DNA from: Halocafeteria seosinensis
Lineage: Eukaryota; Sar; Bigyra; Bicosoecida
Assembly (NCBI GenBank): GCA_001687465.1
Contig: LVLI01000231.1
Span: forward strand, 62,001 to 126,000
DNA: 64,000 bases
Direction of reading: 5' to 3'
Below, piece after piece: positions 54,915-64,000 of the stretch. Below the pieces are notes generated by a model. The model worked only from the letters and a program-made list of their open reading frames with translations, was not told the DNA's origin and did no database searches. The number at the start of each line of letters is the position of its first letter. Position 1 is the first letter of the stretch. A program made the translations under genes and the position numbers.

Positions 54915-56075
54915 TTAGGTTTTCTTGTTTCCCTTGGTTTTTTTGTTCCAACCCTTTTTAGCTTCATGCATTGCGGCGGCAGCACTTCTTGCCTGTTGAA
55001 CCCGTTGGTTCATCCCATGTGTGCGAACTCCGGTATTCGATTGCCTGCTAGAATCGGGCTCTTCGGTTTCTTTGTCATCTTCATCTTTGCTATCGGCATC
55101 CTCGTTCTTGCTTGCTTGTCCAGCTGGACTACGTGGCGACTCGCCTTTGTTCACTCGATGAATATTATCATTCACTTCGTTCATTGCTTCAGAGAACATC
55201 TTGACGCTCTCTTCCATCGACACTGGAGACTGAGGTCGCTCATATTTGAGACTTACCCCCTTGGCATCTATCCTATTGAATTGGTCGCGGAGCTTATCTT
55301 TTTCTTTCGACGACAGTGATTCGACGAAGTTTTCAGCAATCTCATTAGCATGTTTTTCCATCACAGCCTCATGGACCTGCTTGACATGGGCACTCATCTG
55401 AGCCCTTCTGGCAGGTGTCATCTTCTCTTCTGCAGCGTAGTACCTATTCTTGACGACGTTAGTTTCAAAGTCTACCTCTTGATCATATGCTTTCCACTCG
55501 GGTGTCTCGCCAATAGCCTGAATCATCTCATCTCTCAGTTCCCCCCGTTGTTCCACCTCTGCAAAACAACCACGGTGATGAAATTTGCCTGATTGCCCTC
55601 TTGTACTCGGACATCTACGAATTCGAATCTTACCATCAAGTGCTTCTCCAATAGTAGCAGGCTCCCGATGTCCATCTACTTCATACCTCTGTAGGAGCTC
55701 GTCCAGAGACGGTTCCTCTGTTTGCTGGGCGTGCTTCTCTCCGGAAATTTGCTTTCTGTCATCCTCGACCGATGTGTTGTTCTCTTGCTCATATAGTTTC
55801 TTCCTTGCAACGGGGGATTGTCGCGTTTCCGGATTCGCTTTGTAATTCTTCATAATTGATTTCTCCCTGAATACGGCTCTGTAGTTCCCTGTGGCCGATG
55901 TCCTCGAGAGCACAGCCCAGAGGCTGTGCCATCTTTGACCACAATCGCGTTTGCTGGTATATTGCTGTCCGTTTTGCAATTTTACACTGTGTAGCGTCGG
56001 TATTGGAGGAGCACCTGCCGTCAAAGCACAATTGGAATGCACCTTCACGGCGGGAGCTCTACGCCACGCTCTCAT
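54915..56075 (-). CDS. Unknown protein with mitochondrial-type N-terminus
   Basis: One frame of 386 residues. The first ~55 residues are basic and poor in acidic residues (MRAWRRAPAVKVHSNCALTA), consistent with a presequence. The remainder is hydrophilic and largely helical: SLDELLQRYEVDGHREPATI, GETPEWKAYDQEVDFETN, KMTPARRAQMSAHVKQVHEA, EIAENFVESLSSKEKDKL. The acidic stretch KNEDADSKDEDDKETEE precedes a Lys-rich end (KKGWNKKTKGNKKT). No membrane helix or enzyme motif. Possibly a mitochondrial matrix scaffold or ribosome-linked protein, but this is a guess. Confidence 0.65.
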   Translation of the reverse strand: MRAWRRAPAVKVHSNCALTAGAPPIPTLHSVKLQNGQQYTSKRDCGQRWHSLWAVLSRTSATGNYRAVFREKSIMKNYKANPETRQSPVARKKLYEQENNTSVEDDRKQISGEKHAQQTEEPSLDELLQRYEVDGHREPATIGEALDGKIRIRRCPSTRGQSGKFHHRGCFAEVEQRGELRDEMIQAIGETPEWKAYDQEVDFETNVVKNRYYAAEEKMTPARRAQMSAHVKQVHEAVMEKHANEIAENFVESLSSKEKDKLRDQFNRIDAKGVSLKYERPQSPVSMEESVKMFSEAMNEVNDNIHRVNKGESPRSPAGQASKNEDADSKDEDDKETEEPDSSRQSNTGVRTHGMNQRVQQARSAAAAMHEAKKGWNKKTKGNKKT

Positions 56076-56200
56076 TTTCTATTATCCCCAGGTCCAATAA
56101 ATCTACAATTCTTTGCTTTGTTAATCATGCAAATATAAATCCACTGCCGTCATTGTTATTATTGGCACTACTGGTCGAAATATTTGTATAAATCAATACA

Positions 56201-56563
56201 ATGCAAGGACCTTCGACAGGAGCTGGAGGAGCTCCTCAGCAGCAACAGCAACAGAAAAAGACAACTTCTAACCCCAGTGATTTCCTCAGGAGGATACTAG
56301 GGAAGCCAGTGGTGGTCAAATTAAATTCGGGAGTCCAATATAAAGGTACGAAGCAACTCATTGGTATTTTCTACGTGTCTGTATATGGACCCGATCGATC
56401 GTTGCTTGCAGGAGTATTAGCGTGTCTAGATGGGTTTATGAACATTGCCATGGAACAAACAGAAGAATACGAAGAGGGTGAACTGAAATCTAAGATCGGA
56501 GACTGCTTTATTCGAGGAAACAATGGTATGTGGGTTCACCAAGAGGATTTAGATATCGCGTGA
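56201..56563 (+). CDS. LSM6: LSM6, U6 snRNA-associated Sm-like protein
   Basis: Two exons (56201-56345 and 56412-56563) give 98 residues. LSM6 is one of seven proteins in the Lsm1-7 (mRNA decay) and Lsm2-8 (U6 snRNP) rings. After a Gln-rich leader comes the Sm fold: DFLRRILGKPVVVKLNSGVQ, YKGVLACLDGFMNIAMEQTE, then GDCFIRGNNGMWV (Sm2). YKGVLACLD is formed by the splice, and the Sm1 fold needs it. The 66-nt intron is a multiple of three and has no in-frame stop, so retention would insert 22 residues without truncating the protein. Confidence 0.92.
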   Translation: MQGPSTGAGGAPQQQQQQKKTTSNPSDFLRRILGKPVVVKLNSGVQYKGTKQLIGIFYVSVYGPDRSLLAGVLACLDGFMNIAMEQTEEYEEGELKSKIGDCFIRGNNGMWVHQEDLDIA

Positions 56564-56863
56564 CGAAATCAAATTTTTGGCCGTAAACATTGCAGTGCTC
56601 TATATCAGTGCTCAGAAACCGAGGAAGGGATAAATACGAGGAGCTATACAGCTTTACTGCATATGTATAAAGAGAGCTCTTTTCTAATAGTGTTTACAGG
56701 ATAGTCTTGTATAGCCGACAGGCTGGGGAAGGTTTTTAAGATGACGCCCATGAACAGACAGCAACTAACGATCATACAGTGCTGTCTTATTTGTGCGAAA
56801 GAAGTGAAATTCCGGCGACCAAGAAAATGATACAAGAGTGATAGGATCAACAGGAAACAAGCT

Positions 56864-58102
56864 TTATCGTATAGCATCTTCCGCCTCTTTTTCTGCTTGC
56901 TTTTCGAGTTCTTCGCTTTCTTCCAGCAATTTCTGCTGCTTTTTCCTATCCTTGTCAAACTGAACTGCCCTGGTATACTCCTCTCCTGACTTATCAACTT
57001 TCTTAAGCAACTCAAGTGACTTCTCTTGGAATTCTTCGTCATCTCGAGATTTAATAGGTAGTCTGACAGCGCTCTTGAGCCAATGCAGTGCTTCATCCTC
57101 ATTTCCGAGCTTATACTCGGTTTCGGCCAGAAAGTATTGATTAGCTTTCCAGAAGTTGGGAGAAATGCGCTCAGCACCGGCAAAGTAATCTCGCGCTTCC
57201 TGGTAGGAGGACTGCACATGGTGTGAATCCCTGAGGAATAAAGAGAATCCTGAAACACTTCGCCAATGCCCAACCACAACTTACCGATGGAGGTTCTGCA
57301 AACAATGTCTTTGCAAAGGCTCGCTGATACCAAGCCATCTCTGTTACAGTAAAACACCATCTCCCCAAAAGATAGTGAGCTGATGCATCATCCGGGTTGA
57401 TCTCAACAGCCTGTTCCCATTGGCTTTTCACTTCGTAGGCATCAGCAATTTGTTGTTTGTACCCTTGGAAGCCACTATATGCTTGTAGCACGGTTCCATA
57501 CCAACGGCGACTATTGTTGTCATTGGGGTCCTGTCGAACAGCTTGTTTGCATGCCTTGTGAGCTTCTTCAAGTAACTGCTTCTTCTCATCTTGCGTAACA
57601 TCCGGCTCCTTGGTCAACTGGTAGGCAGCTCTGGCATGTCTCCACAGGATATTCGCATCCTCGTCGTCTTTCTCTGCCAATCGTTTGGTTTGTTCGTATG
57701 CTTTGCGTCGTGGGAAACGAAGAGGTTGCTCAGCTTGCGCATCTGCGGTCGGCGCTTCGTAAGCACTGTACATTGATCCATACATCTCGCATAATACATA
57801 CCTATCTCTGAGAGCTCGTAAATCGTAGCAGTGCAATTTACACTTCCTCCACCATTATGCTCCTGGGCCAGATACCAAATAAGCGTGGTTCCAGCAGCCG
57901 CGACGGCTGCTACAGCTCCTCTGTTTGTACTGGCAGACGAAGATGAGCTGGCGCCAGCAGCCCCAATCACGGAGCTGCTCGTCTCGAAGCTATGGAAGCT
58001 GCTGTAATTGGGACTTGTTGCTGCGGCCTCGTGCCCACAGATACTGGCCGTCTCCCCACGATGAAGTCGCCGGGAAACACGGAAGATTGATTGCCGGAGC
58101 AT
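56864..58102 (-). CDS. RMDN/FAM82-type TPR protein
   Basis: Three exons (57802-58102, 57285-57742, 56864-57211) give about 368 residues. Animal RMDN proteins (RMDN3 = PTPIP51) sit on mitochondria or ER and link to microtubules. Here the N-terminus is basic (MLRQSIFRVSRRLHRG), followed by a possible membrane segment (VAAVAAAGTTLIWYLA). The TPR part reads RHARAAYQLTKEPD, DPNDNNSRRWYGTVLQAYSG, NPDDASAHYLLGRWCFTVTE, FWKANQYFLAETEYKLGNED. This matches the family's helical repeats. The C-terminus is a charged coiled coil (ESEELEKQAEKEAEDA). Confidence 0.85.
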
Positions 58103-58395
58103 CTTCTGATTCACTGCTGCTGCTATATGCGTGCTTTTAATTATATTTCCTAAGTGTGCTTCTGCCAAGGTGCATATATCAACGCAATTCGTGCTTCTGC
58201 CAAGGTGCATATATCAACGCAATTCGAATCGTCTTGCACAGAAGCAGTGAGCAGTCTTTCTTTCTTGCAACTTGCAGCCAGGCGGAGGGCAACCGTAAAC
58301 CACACCGCAGGTGTGCACACCATAATACATGAGTTGTTCTGTACCATAGCACGGTGGTAGTAAAGGTTAGCTTGGAATCCCTCAGCACAACCATA
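58103..58395. promoter_or_regulatory. Divergent promoter with a 35-bp tandem repeat
   Basis: About 290 nt between the RMDN start (minus) and the COMMD start (plus). A perfect two-copy 35-bp repeat (58156-58225) lies about 55 nt from the RMDN ATG. It could double a transcription-factor site. Confidence 0.5.
58156..58225. repeat. Perfect tandem duplication, 2 x 35 bp
   Basis: Copies 58156-58190 and 58191-58225 are identical, each starting GTGCTTCTGCCAAGG. Identity implies a recent duplication or active copying between the two units. Confidence 0.95.
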
Positions 58396-59462
58396 ATGGA
58401 AGTCTCCTTGAACGCCATCCACAGAGGTCTGCAGCTCAGCTTTCACGTGATTAACCGCGTTCATACAGCTCTGGTTCAGGCCCAAGCCCCGGATGCAACG
58501 CACAGATACCTCATCAATACAGTATGTCTTGCATTATCCTCAGGAGCGTCTCTACAGCATGGTTTTCGGCACCAACGAGGAACCCAGGAGCAGCAACACT
58601 TGACGGCGCCCATCCAATTGTCGGCTTCCGCCAAGGATACTGTCGCTAATACAATTGAACAGCTGCATAGACATCTGGAGTCGTATACACAAGAGAGGCA
58701 ACAACATCCGGAATGGGATGCTCACCCTGTGACAGTGGAACATAAAAAAATATCCCTCGTGGATGTCATGGAATCCGTATATTCGGTTTGGAATGCCCAC
58801 ATTGATACGCACAACCAGGATCCTCATCTTACACGGTCCCAGTTGTTTCGATATTTTGAAGGAATTAAATTCGTGTACAGGTACGTGGTACGCGTAAGAG
58901 TAGTCTGTTGTACTCGAGGGGTGCTTAGGAATGGGCTCGGGGGATCGATGCAGTCTAGCGCAAAAGCACGGCATTAGTGGCTCGAAGTTGACCAAGACTC
59001 TGAAAAAGAATAGCGAGTTGGAGTCCATCGTCTGTGATGCGTTTGCCGAGATTACTTTCAATCAACAAGTATGTGCAATGATATTATATGAATGGGAAAC
59101 CACCGCTGAGTGACCTCTAGCCTAACTTGCCTGGTACGCAGAACCAAAAGCTAACAGCATGGAAGAGCGTCGGTACGTAGAGTTTTCCGCAACTGATCAG
59201 CCTTTCCCATTTCAAACGTAATTGCGATGGCTTCAATCTTGCAGATACTAGCTCACGGCTTAGTAGGGTAGATTGGACATTGTTCACGACGGTGTCTTCG
59301 AGTGCTGCCAGGAGCATCGACGCACCACTCGTAAATTTCAATTTTGAAACGTGGTCAGCGAGCGGTGACAAATCGTGGACATCTGTCAACATGTCCATCG
59401 ACAAATTCAGACAGTTTCATGCCAAGCTTCGCTCAGCAGCACAGAAGGCCGGTATTGAATGA
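58396..59462 (+). CDS. COMM-domain protein
   Basis: Four exons (58396-58880, 58954-59068, 59142-59172, 59245-59462) give about 282 residues. COMMD proteins form the decameric part of the Commander complex in endosomal recycling. The C-terminal ~75 residues have the COMM pattern: SRVDWTLFTTVSSSAARS, APLVNFNFETW, VNMSIDKFRQFHAKLRSA. Upstream is the helical region (ISGSKLTKTLKKNSELESIV). The N-terminal ~160 residues are longer than usual for the family (typically ~200 in all). The paralogue cannot be chosen. Exon 3 is only 31 nt. The assignment rests on the Trp and pattern of the COMM domain. Confidence 0.65.
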
Positions 59463-59543
59463 AAAACAATGCTATGATAGTGTAGCTAGGCCTGAGGACT
59501 CGCATATGTAAAATTTGTTTACTGGTAGTAAAAGTACAGTCCT

Positions 59544-62500
59544 TTACTGCTCGCTCTCCTGTCCAACGGGCCGCACCTCCTCCTCCTCCTCAGCTTGATC
59601 TTCCGGTATTGCCTCTTTCTGGCCTTCTACATTCAGCTCACTTGGTTCGTTGCGATCCTCTAAGTTATCATCTTGCGTAACTGCCTGCTCGTCTGAATCC
59701 TCATTCGTACCAGACCGTTCTTGTACATCTGCATCAGCTATCTCAGAAGCATCTTGAGCATAATTTTGCGCGTCATTGTCCGCCATGTCTGTTTGCTCAG
59801 CTTCAGCATCCCACCTATTTTCCGCCCCCTCTTCTCTTCTTCCCATGTGATCGTCGACTTCACCACCGTTGTTGTTTGAATCCTCCTGATTGCTATCATT
59901 TTCAACACCAGTTTGATCTTCTTCTTCACCGTGATGGTATGCTTCCTCCTCTGACAGTGCAGTTTTCGGTTCGACTTCTGCAGATTGTTGCGGGGCACCT
60001 TCCTCCTCCTGTTCTTCCAAAGACTCGGGCTTTCCATCGCGACCAGATTCTTTTCCACGTTCCTCTATTATTTGGCGAATTTGTCGTTGCTCACTCTCAA
60101 GACTGTCCGCCTCTTCGTACCGTTCAGCCTCAGCAGCCTCCTCTACTAATCTCTCCAACTCCTCGGCTTTGTTCTTCAGCTCGTCTAACGACAGATTGTC
60201 GTAGGCTGAAGCATGTCTCTCGTTGGTGCCGGCAACAGGGGACGAATCCTCTGCTTCTATACCATTGTCTTCAGCAGAGGACGTTCCTTCTTGCGTGTTT
60301 TTGGCAGGAGCCCCACTATCCACGTTTTCATTGGACCTCAAATCTATTTCAGCTGCGATCCGCTTTCGCTTTCTTTCGAGAGAATCCGCTTCATCATAGC
60401 TCTCTTCAGATACTTTCTCTTCAATTTGCGCATCTAACTGCTTGACTGTCTCTTGCAGTTCTTCAAGGGTCATGCTCTCGAATTGCTCACCTTCGCCACT
60501 TCCATCGTCATTGCTGGCGCCTTCAGCTTCCTCATCGGAATCTCGAGTCTCCTCGATGGAGGTATTTGGATCCATCGTACCTTCTACATCCAGCTCTTCT
60601 TGTTTTGCCCCTAGTGAACGAGCCTCCTCTTGTAAACCTTTGATCTGCACGTTCACGAGCTTCTGAAGGGCAGTCATAAACCGGCCACGCGTCTCACTAT
60701 TTGTAGAGGAGCCGTCGTGGTACGTTTTGGTTTCCAAGTGATGCTGAAACCCCTTCATCATTTGCAAAGCTTTCAGAGCCAAGTTGAGATGATTCTTCTT
60801 TACTTTCTCTTCAACAGCCTTGACTTCATCTCGCACTGACTCCAACTCATTACTCTTTGAGTCACGGTCGCTTGTTAGCTCGTCAATCTCACCCGCAAGT
60901 GTCCGGGTCTTGCTGGATAAATCCTCTTTCTTTTTTTCCAAAGAGTCCAATTCATTTTTCAGTCTACTTGCTTCTTTAAAGCGCCTCTCATCTACAGCTT
61001 TACGCTTCTGTTCAGAAAAATTGCTGACTTGCTCGTTTACATTCTGCAAAGTTTTCTCTTCATTGGCATACTCTACTTCTTTGAGATGCAGTTTACCTTC
61101 AATATCCTGAACGGACGCATTTCTCGATACCAACTTGCTATGTAAATCCTTAAGGTTGTTTTCGTCCTGCCTAATTTCTTTAATGAATGTCTTCCGTTGG
61201 TCTACTGCAGAATTGACGCACTTAATGACAGCATGTGTGCAACGGCTATCAAACTGCAGTTCTGAGAGATGCTTTTCTAGTGTAGCCAGGCGAGTTTCCT
61301 CATCTTCCACGTAACGATGCAATCCCTTCTCCTGGGCTCTTATGGCATCGATTTGCTCCTCATATTCTCTTTGCTCATTTTCCACCTCTTTCTCACGTTT
61401 TTGCAGTCTCTCAAGCTGCTTCGCATAGCCTGCGCGGATATCTTTGACCCGTTTGTCCAACGATTCATATTTCCCCTTTGCCTTCTCATGCTGGTGTCGC
61501 TTCTGCTCTAGCTTCCGTTCGAGCTCTTTAATTTCTTCTGAAAGCTTTCTCATATCTTGTTCCACTTGATCTCGTTCACGTTCAACAGCACCCCCTTCTT
61601 CGGATATTGCCGTTTCAACCGTGCTTCGCTCCTCTTTAATATGATTGAGTTCCCTTTCAACTCGGGCCTGTTTGAAGTTTAATTGCTGGCGTTCATGATC
61701 TACTTTCTCTTTGACAGATTGCCTATGTTCCTCTAAAGTCCGTTTTGTTTGGTCTAGACTGCTCTTGGCAAAACTCTTCCCTTCCGATATTTTAGTGACA
61801 AGCTTTTCTAGGGCTTGTGATGTGTCATCTAACAGTGAGGCACGTTCATTCTCCAGTTCTACAAGACGGTTTGTTTGCTGATCCTGTTGCTGCAGGGCAT
61901 CTTCCAGTTCATACTTGAAGCTTTCCAAAGTTTGATTCAAGGCCTCTGCGTTCTCAAATTCTTCGGCAGATACTGCTTGGTCAACATCCTTTTGCGTGCG
62001 CGCAACTTCTTTCTGCAAATCTGCAATACGCTCGTCAGTCTTCTTTCGCGTCTCACTAAGTTCGCGAATGTCGTCTTGGAGTTGTTGCCACCGGTTCGTA
62101 AGCGAGGAGGCAGAAGATTGCAACTCTTGAGGCACAGATGACAGAAGTTCTTCGATTTTAAAAAGACATTCATCAATCGATTTCAGTTCGTTCTTTTGCT
62201 CCAGTTCAAGTTTCTGTAGAGGGCTGGACACTACTTCATTGCCGCCATCTTCCTCTGACTCTCGTTCATTGCCTGTGGAGCCCGACAGGGCCTCGTCTTC
62301 CTCGTCCGCTTTACCCGTACTCTTTATCGTATCCTCGCCTTCTACTTCCGATGCCTCCACCGTATACTCAGCCTGGGGCTCTTCGTTGGACTGACGAATG
62401 TTCAATCCACTCAGGACACCGCCCTTTCCCTCATCTTCCTCTCCTTGGATCGGTTCATGCTCTTGTGTTGAATGGTTGGTAGCTTCTTCCCCGCTCGTGT

Positions 62501-63557
62501 TCGCCGCTACAGGAGGACTATGTATTTTCAGTCCAGCAAGCACACCTTCTCCCCCTTCCTGCGCTTCATTCAACGGTGCTTCTTGCTCTTCGCTGTGATG
62601 ACCACCCAAATCGCCTTCATTCTGCGTAGCTGATTCCTGACCAGCAAATCTATTCGTTTCCGTATCCATTCTTTGGCTGGACGCGACGGATCCGGTTTCC
62701 AGATCGTCACCAGTTTTGGACCTGGCATACCCTACCAGCGGGCCACTCCTCTTTTTCTTTTTCTTAGCTTTTTGAATTGGAGGAAGAGACTGGTTCTGCG
62801 ATTCAGATTCGTTACCTTTTATCTGTTCGGACCCTCTGTCGGATACACTAGGCGAAGCTCGCAAGAAAGAAAACGACGATGCATCCTTTGCTGAATCCGC
62901 GTCGTGTTTGACGGAGTCACTCTTCCCATCGACTGAATTGGTTGGTTGATGTCCCTGGGAAGACGCACTTGCAGCTCCCCCTCCACCTAGAAAGCTAAAT
63001 CCCGAAACGCTTTCTGCTGTACCGTCATTGTGCGGTTCAGTTCCTCCTTGTTCAGCCGCAGCTGATCCACTATTGTTACCTCCCATACTGCATAATTGGG
63101 GTCCAATTCAAGAACGTTACAAAACTACTGCGGGGCGAGCATGTTGAGATGGCACTTACACGAATGAAAAACCACTAGCGGCTTCCGATTGCGACACTTC
63201 CGCAGCATTACCACCACCACTGGTGTTCGTGAAAGCAAAACCGCTAGGTCCTGCGCTTTGGTCTTCCGCAGAGGAGTCTGCATGACCTACCCCAAAGCCG
63301 GATGATCCTGGAAACCCGGCACTGCTGCCACTGGCAGTCTCTGAGGTAGTTTGTTGGGGTGCTTGATTACTGTTTCGAGCAACAGGGAGATCAAAGAATC
63401 CACCTCCGCTGCTACCACTTCTTGAGGAACTTTGTTGCCACTGATTTTGAGATTGTTGCTGCTGACTGGAGGGAATGACGGGAGCTGGCGGCCGTGAGAC
63501 CCGAGCATTATCGTTATTGCTCTTGCTACCTCCGAAAATTTTGTTTATAAAACTCAT
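59544..63557 (-). CDS. Large coiled-coil protein with GFSF motifs and UVR-like repeats
   Basis: Two exons (63160-63557 and 59544-63087) give about 1313 residues. The N-terminal ~190 residues are Gly/Ser/Gln-rich and contain repeated aromatic motifs (SGFAFTN, SGFSFV, SGFSFLGG, SSFSFLRA), likely docking sites. Residues ~300-700 are a long coiled coil. At least four segments match a UVR-like pattern (an aromatic, one charged residue, then A and L in a fixed spacing): FENAEALNQTLESF, FKEASRLKNELDSL, YDEADSLERKRKRI, YEEADSLESEQRQI. The last two sit in repeats starting LEELQETV and LDELKNKA. The C-terminus is very acidic. UVR motifs bind proteins in bacterial repair enzymes, but here they suggest scaffold contacts. 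Architecture is not one I can name. Confidence 0.8.
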
Positions 63558-63725
63558 CCTCTTGGTTCATACATGCATGAACTAAAACAAAAACTTCATT
63601 GTCCACCCTTATACGGCAGACAGAAAGAAAACCACACCAGAGAGAAACAGCTTCCCTTGATAAACAAACAAATCGCATTCGTTTGCTACTCGTGTTACCA
63701 GTAGCAGGGCATTCGCTGTAAGTGA
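63558..63725. promoter_or_regulatory. Short divergent promoter
   Basis: About 168 nt between the starts of the coiled-coil gene (minus) and the gene beginning at 63726 (plus). Confidence 0.45.
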
Positions 63726-64000
63726 ATGAATGAACTGAATCAATACACAGAAGATCCGGGCGCTCAGCCCGGATTTTTCAGGAATGTTGGCAGGTTTTTA
63801 CACGATAATGAATGCATGCACGTTGTTGATCACACAAGTCGAATGTGGAAAGAAAGATGGGAGAATTTCCTGATGGTCTATTCTAGTGTGATCGGTTCTC
63901 GATTTGAGGAAGCCAAAAGTGGAGGACATGCACCCGGCTCAACGCCACCAGAATACGGGTGGGGAAGGGTATAGTGCCCAAAATCGGTCCAATACAAGAC
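63726..64000 (+). CDS. First exon of an unknown gene (continues beyond window)
   Basis: The ATG at 63726 opens an 81-codon frame: PGFFRNVGRFLHDNECMHVV, MWKERWENFLMVYSSVIGSR, ending PPEYGWGR. A GTATAG donor follows at 63969; without splicing the frame stops two codons later at 63974. I favour a splice, because the sequence up to GWGR is well structured and the gene lies in a divergent pair. No family recognised. Confidence 0.5.

Noticed and set aside
54786..55319. 177-codon plus-strand frame with hydrophobic segments
   Set aside because: Most of it is antisense to the 386-residue gene. Only the portion before 54895 may be coding, in a different frame.
59876..60445. 189-codon plus-strand frame
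   Set aside because: Antisense shadow of the acidic C-terminus of the coiled-coil protein; composition is not protein-like.
1..64000. Possible operons, CRISPR arrays, insertion sequences or a bacterial contig
   Set aside because: Spliceosomal introns in most genes and the wholly eukaryotic gene set exclude a prokaryotic source. No direct-repeat arrays, transposase or terminal inverted repeats were seen.

Overview
The window is nuclear DNA from a compact, intron-bearing protist. It holds about 29 well-supported protein genes on both strands and a few fainter ones. About 60 introns can be placed by eye. They are GT-AG, most often start GTAAGT or GTACGT, end YAG, and are typically 60-85 nt long. 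Several genes have no intron. Base composition looks close to 45-47% GC. I saw no rRNA, convincing tRNA, transposon or CRISPR array. The gene set (COMMD, EI24, AP-3 delta, Mediator MED14, IMPACT, ATE1, small Tim, RMDN) is pan-eukaryotic. The RGKWSDEEEKY-type regulator at 5.3-8.3 kb is, to my knowledge, a family seen mainly in diatoms, other stramenopiles and algae, so I lean to an alga or stramenopile-type protist. I cannot name the lineage.

Layout. 0-5.3 kb: an SCP2-FYVE membrane protein (cut by the window edge), a decayed-looking class III aminotransferase, and a small COPI-associated-type membrane protein. 5.3-10.5 kb: a large regulator, then a 2.2 kb stretch with only weak gene models. 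10.5-16.4 kb: Hikeshi, NDUFAF3, a VLCAD/ACAD9-type dehydrogenase and an unknown protein. 16.4-25 kb: TFIP11/NTR1, a GT7-like glycosyltransferase, PGS1 and proteasome alpha subunit PSMA1. 25-33 kb: an uncertain ORF, a DHHC palmitoyltransferase, IMPACT/YIH1 and AP-3 delta. 33-43 kb: MED14, ATE1, small mitochondrial-type proteins, a YPTPSPG-type conserved protein and a small Tim. 43-51 kb: a PH-domain protein, EI24 and a 478-residue unknown. 51-64 kb: DNA ligase I with a second, mitochondrial-type N-terminus, a partly resolved gene, a mitochondrial-type unknown, LSM6, RMDN, a COMMD protein, a 1313-residue coiled-coil protein with UVR-like repeats, and the first exon of a further gene.

Architecture. 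Convergent gene pairs are packed tail to tail. Stop codons are separated by 0, 2, 10, 12, 18 and about 80 nt in different pairs, so 3' UTRs and polyadenylation signals must lie inside the neighbouring coding sequence. Divergent pairs share promoters of about 35-500 nt. Mitochondrial functions recur (NDUFAF3, acyl-CoA dehydrogenase, PGS1, small Tim, a COX14-like protein, RMDN, the long ligase form), but nothing suggests a functional cluster. The most unusual things are the SCP2-FYVE-membrane fusion, an aminotransferase without its PLP lysine, a small Tim with half its cysteines gone, a ligase gene set up for two destinations, an ATE1 gene whose N-terminal exons do not join in frame, and the UVR-repeat coiled-coil protein.
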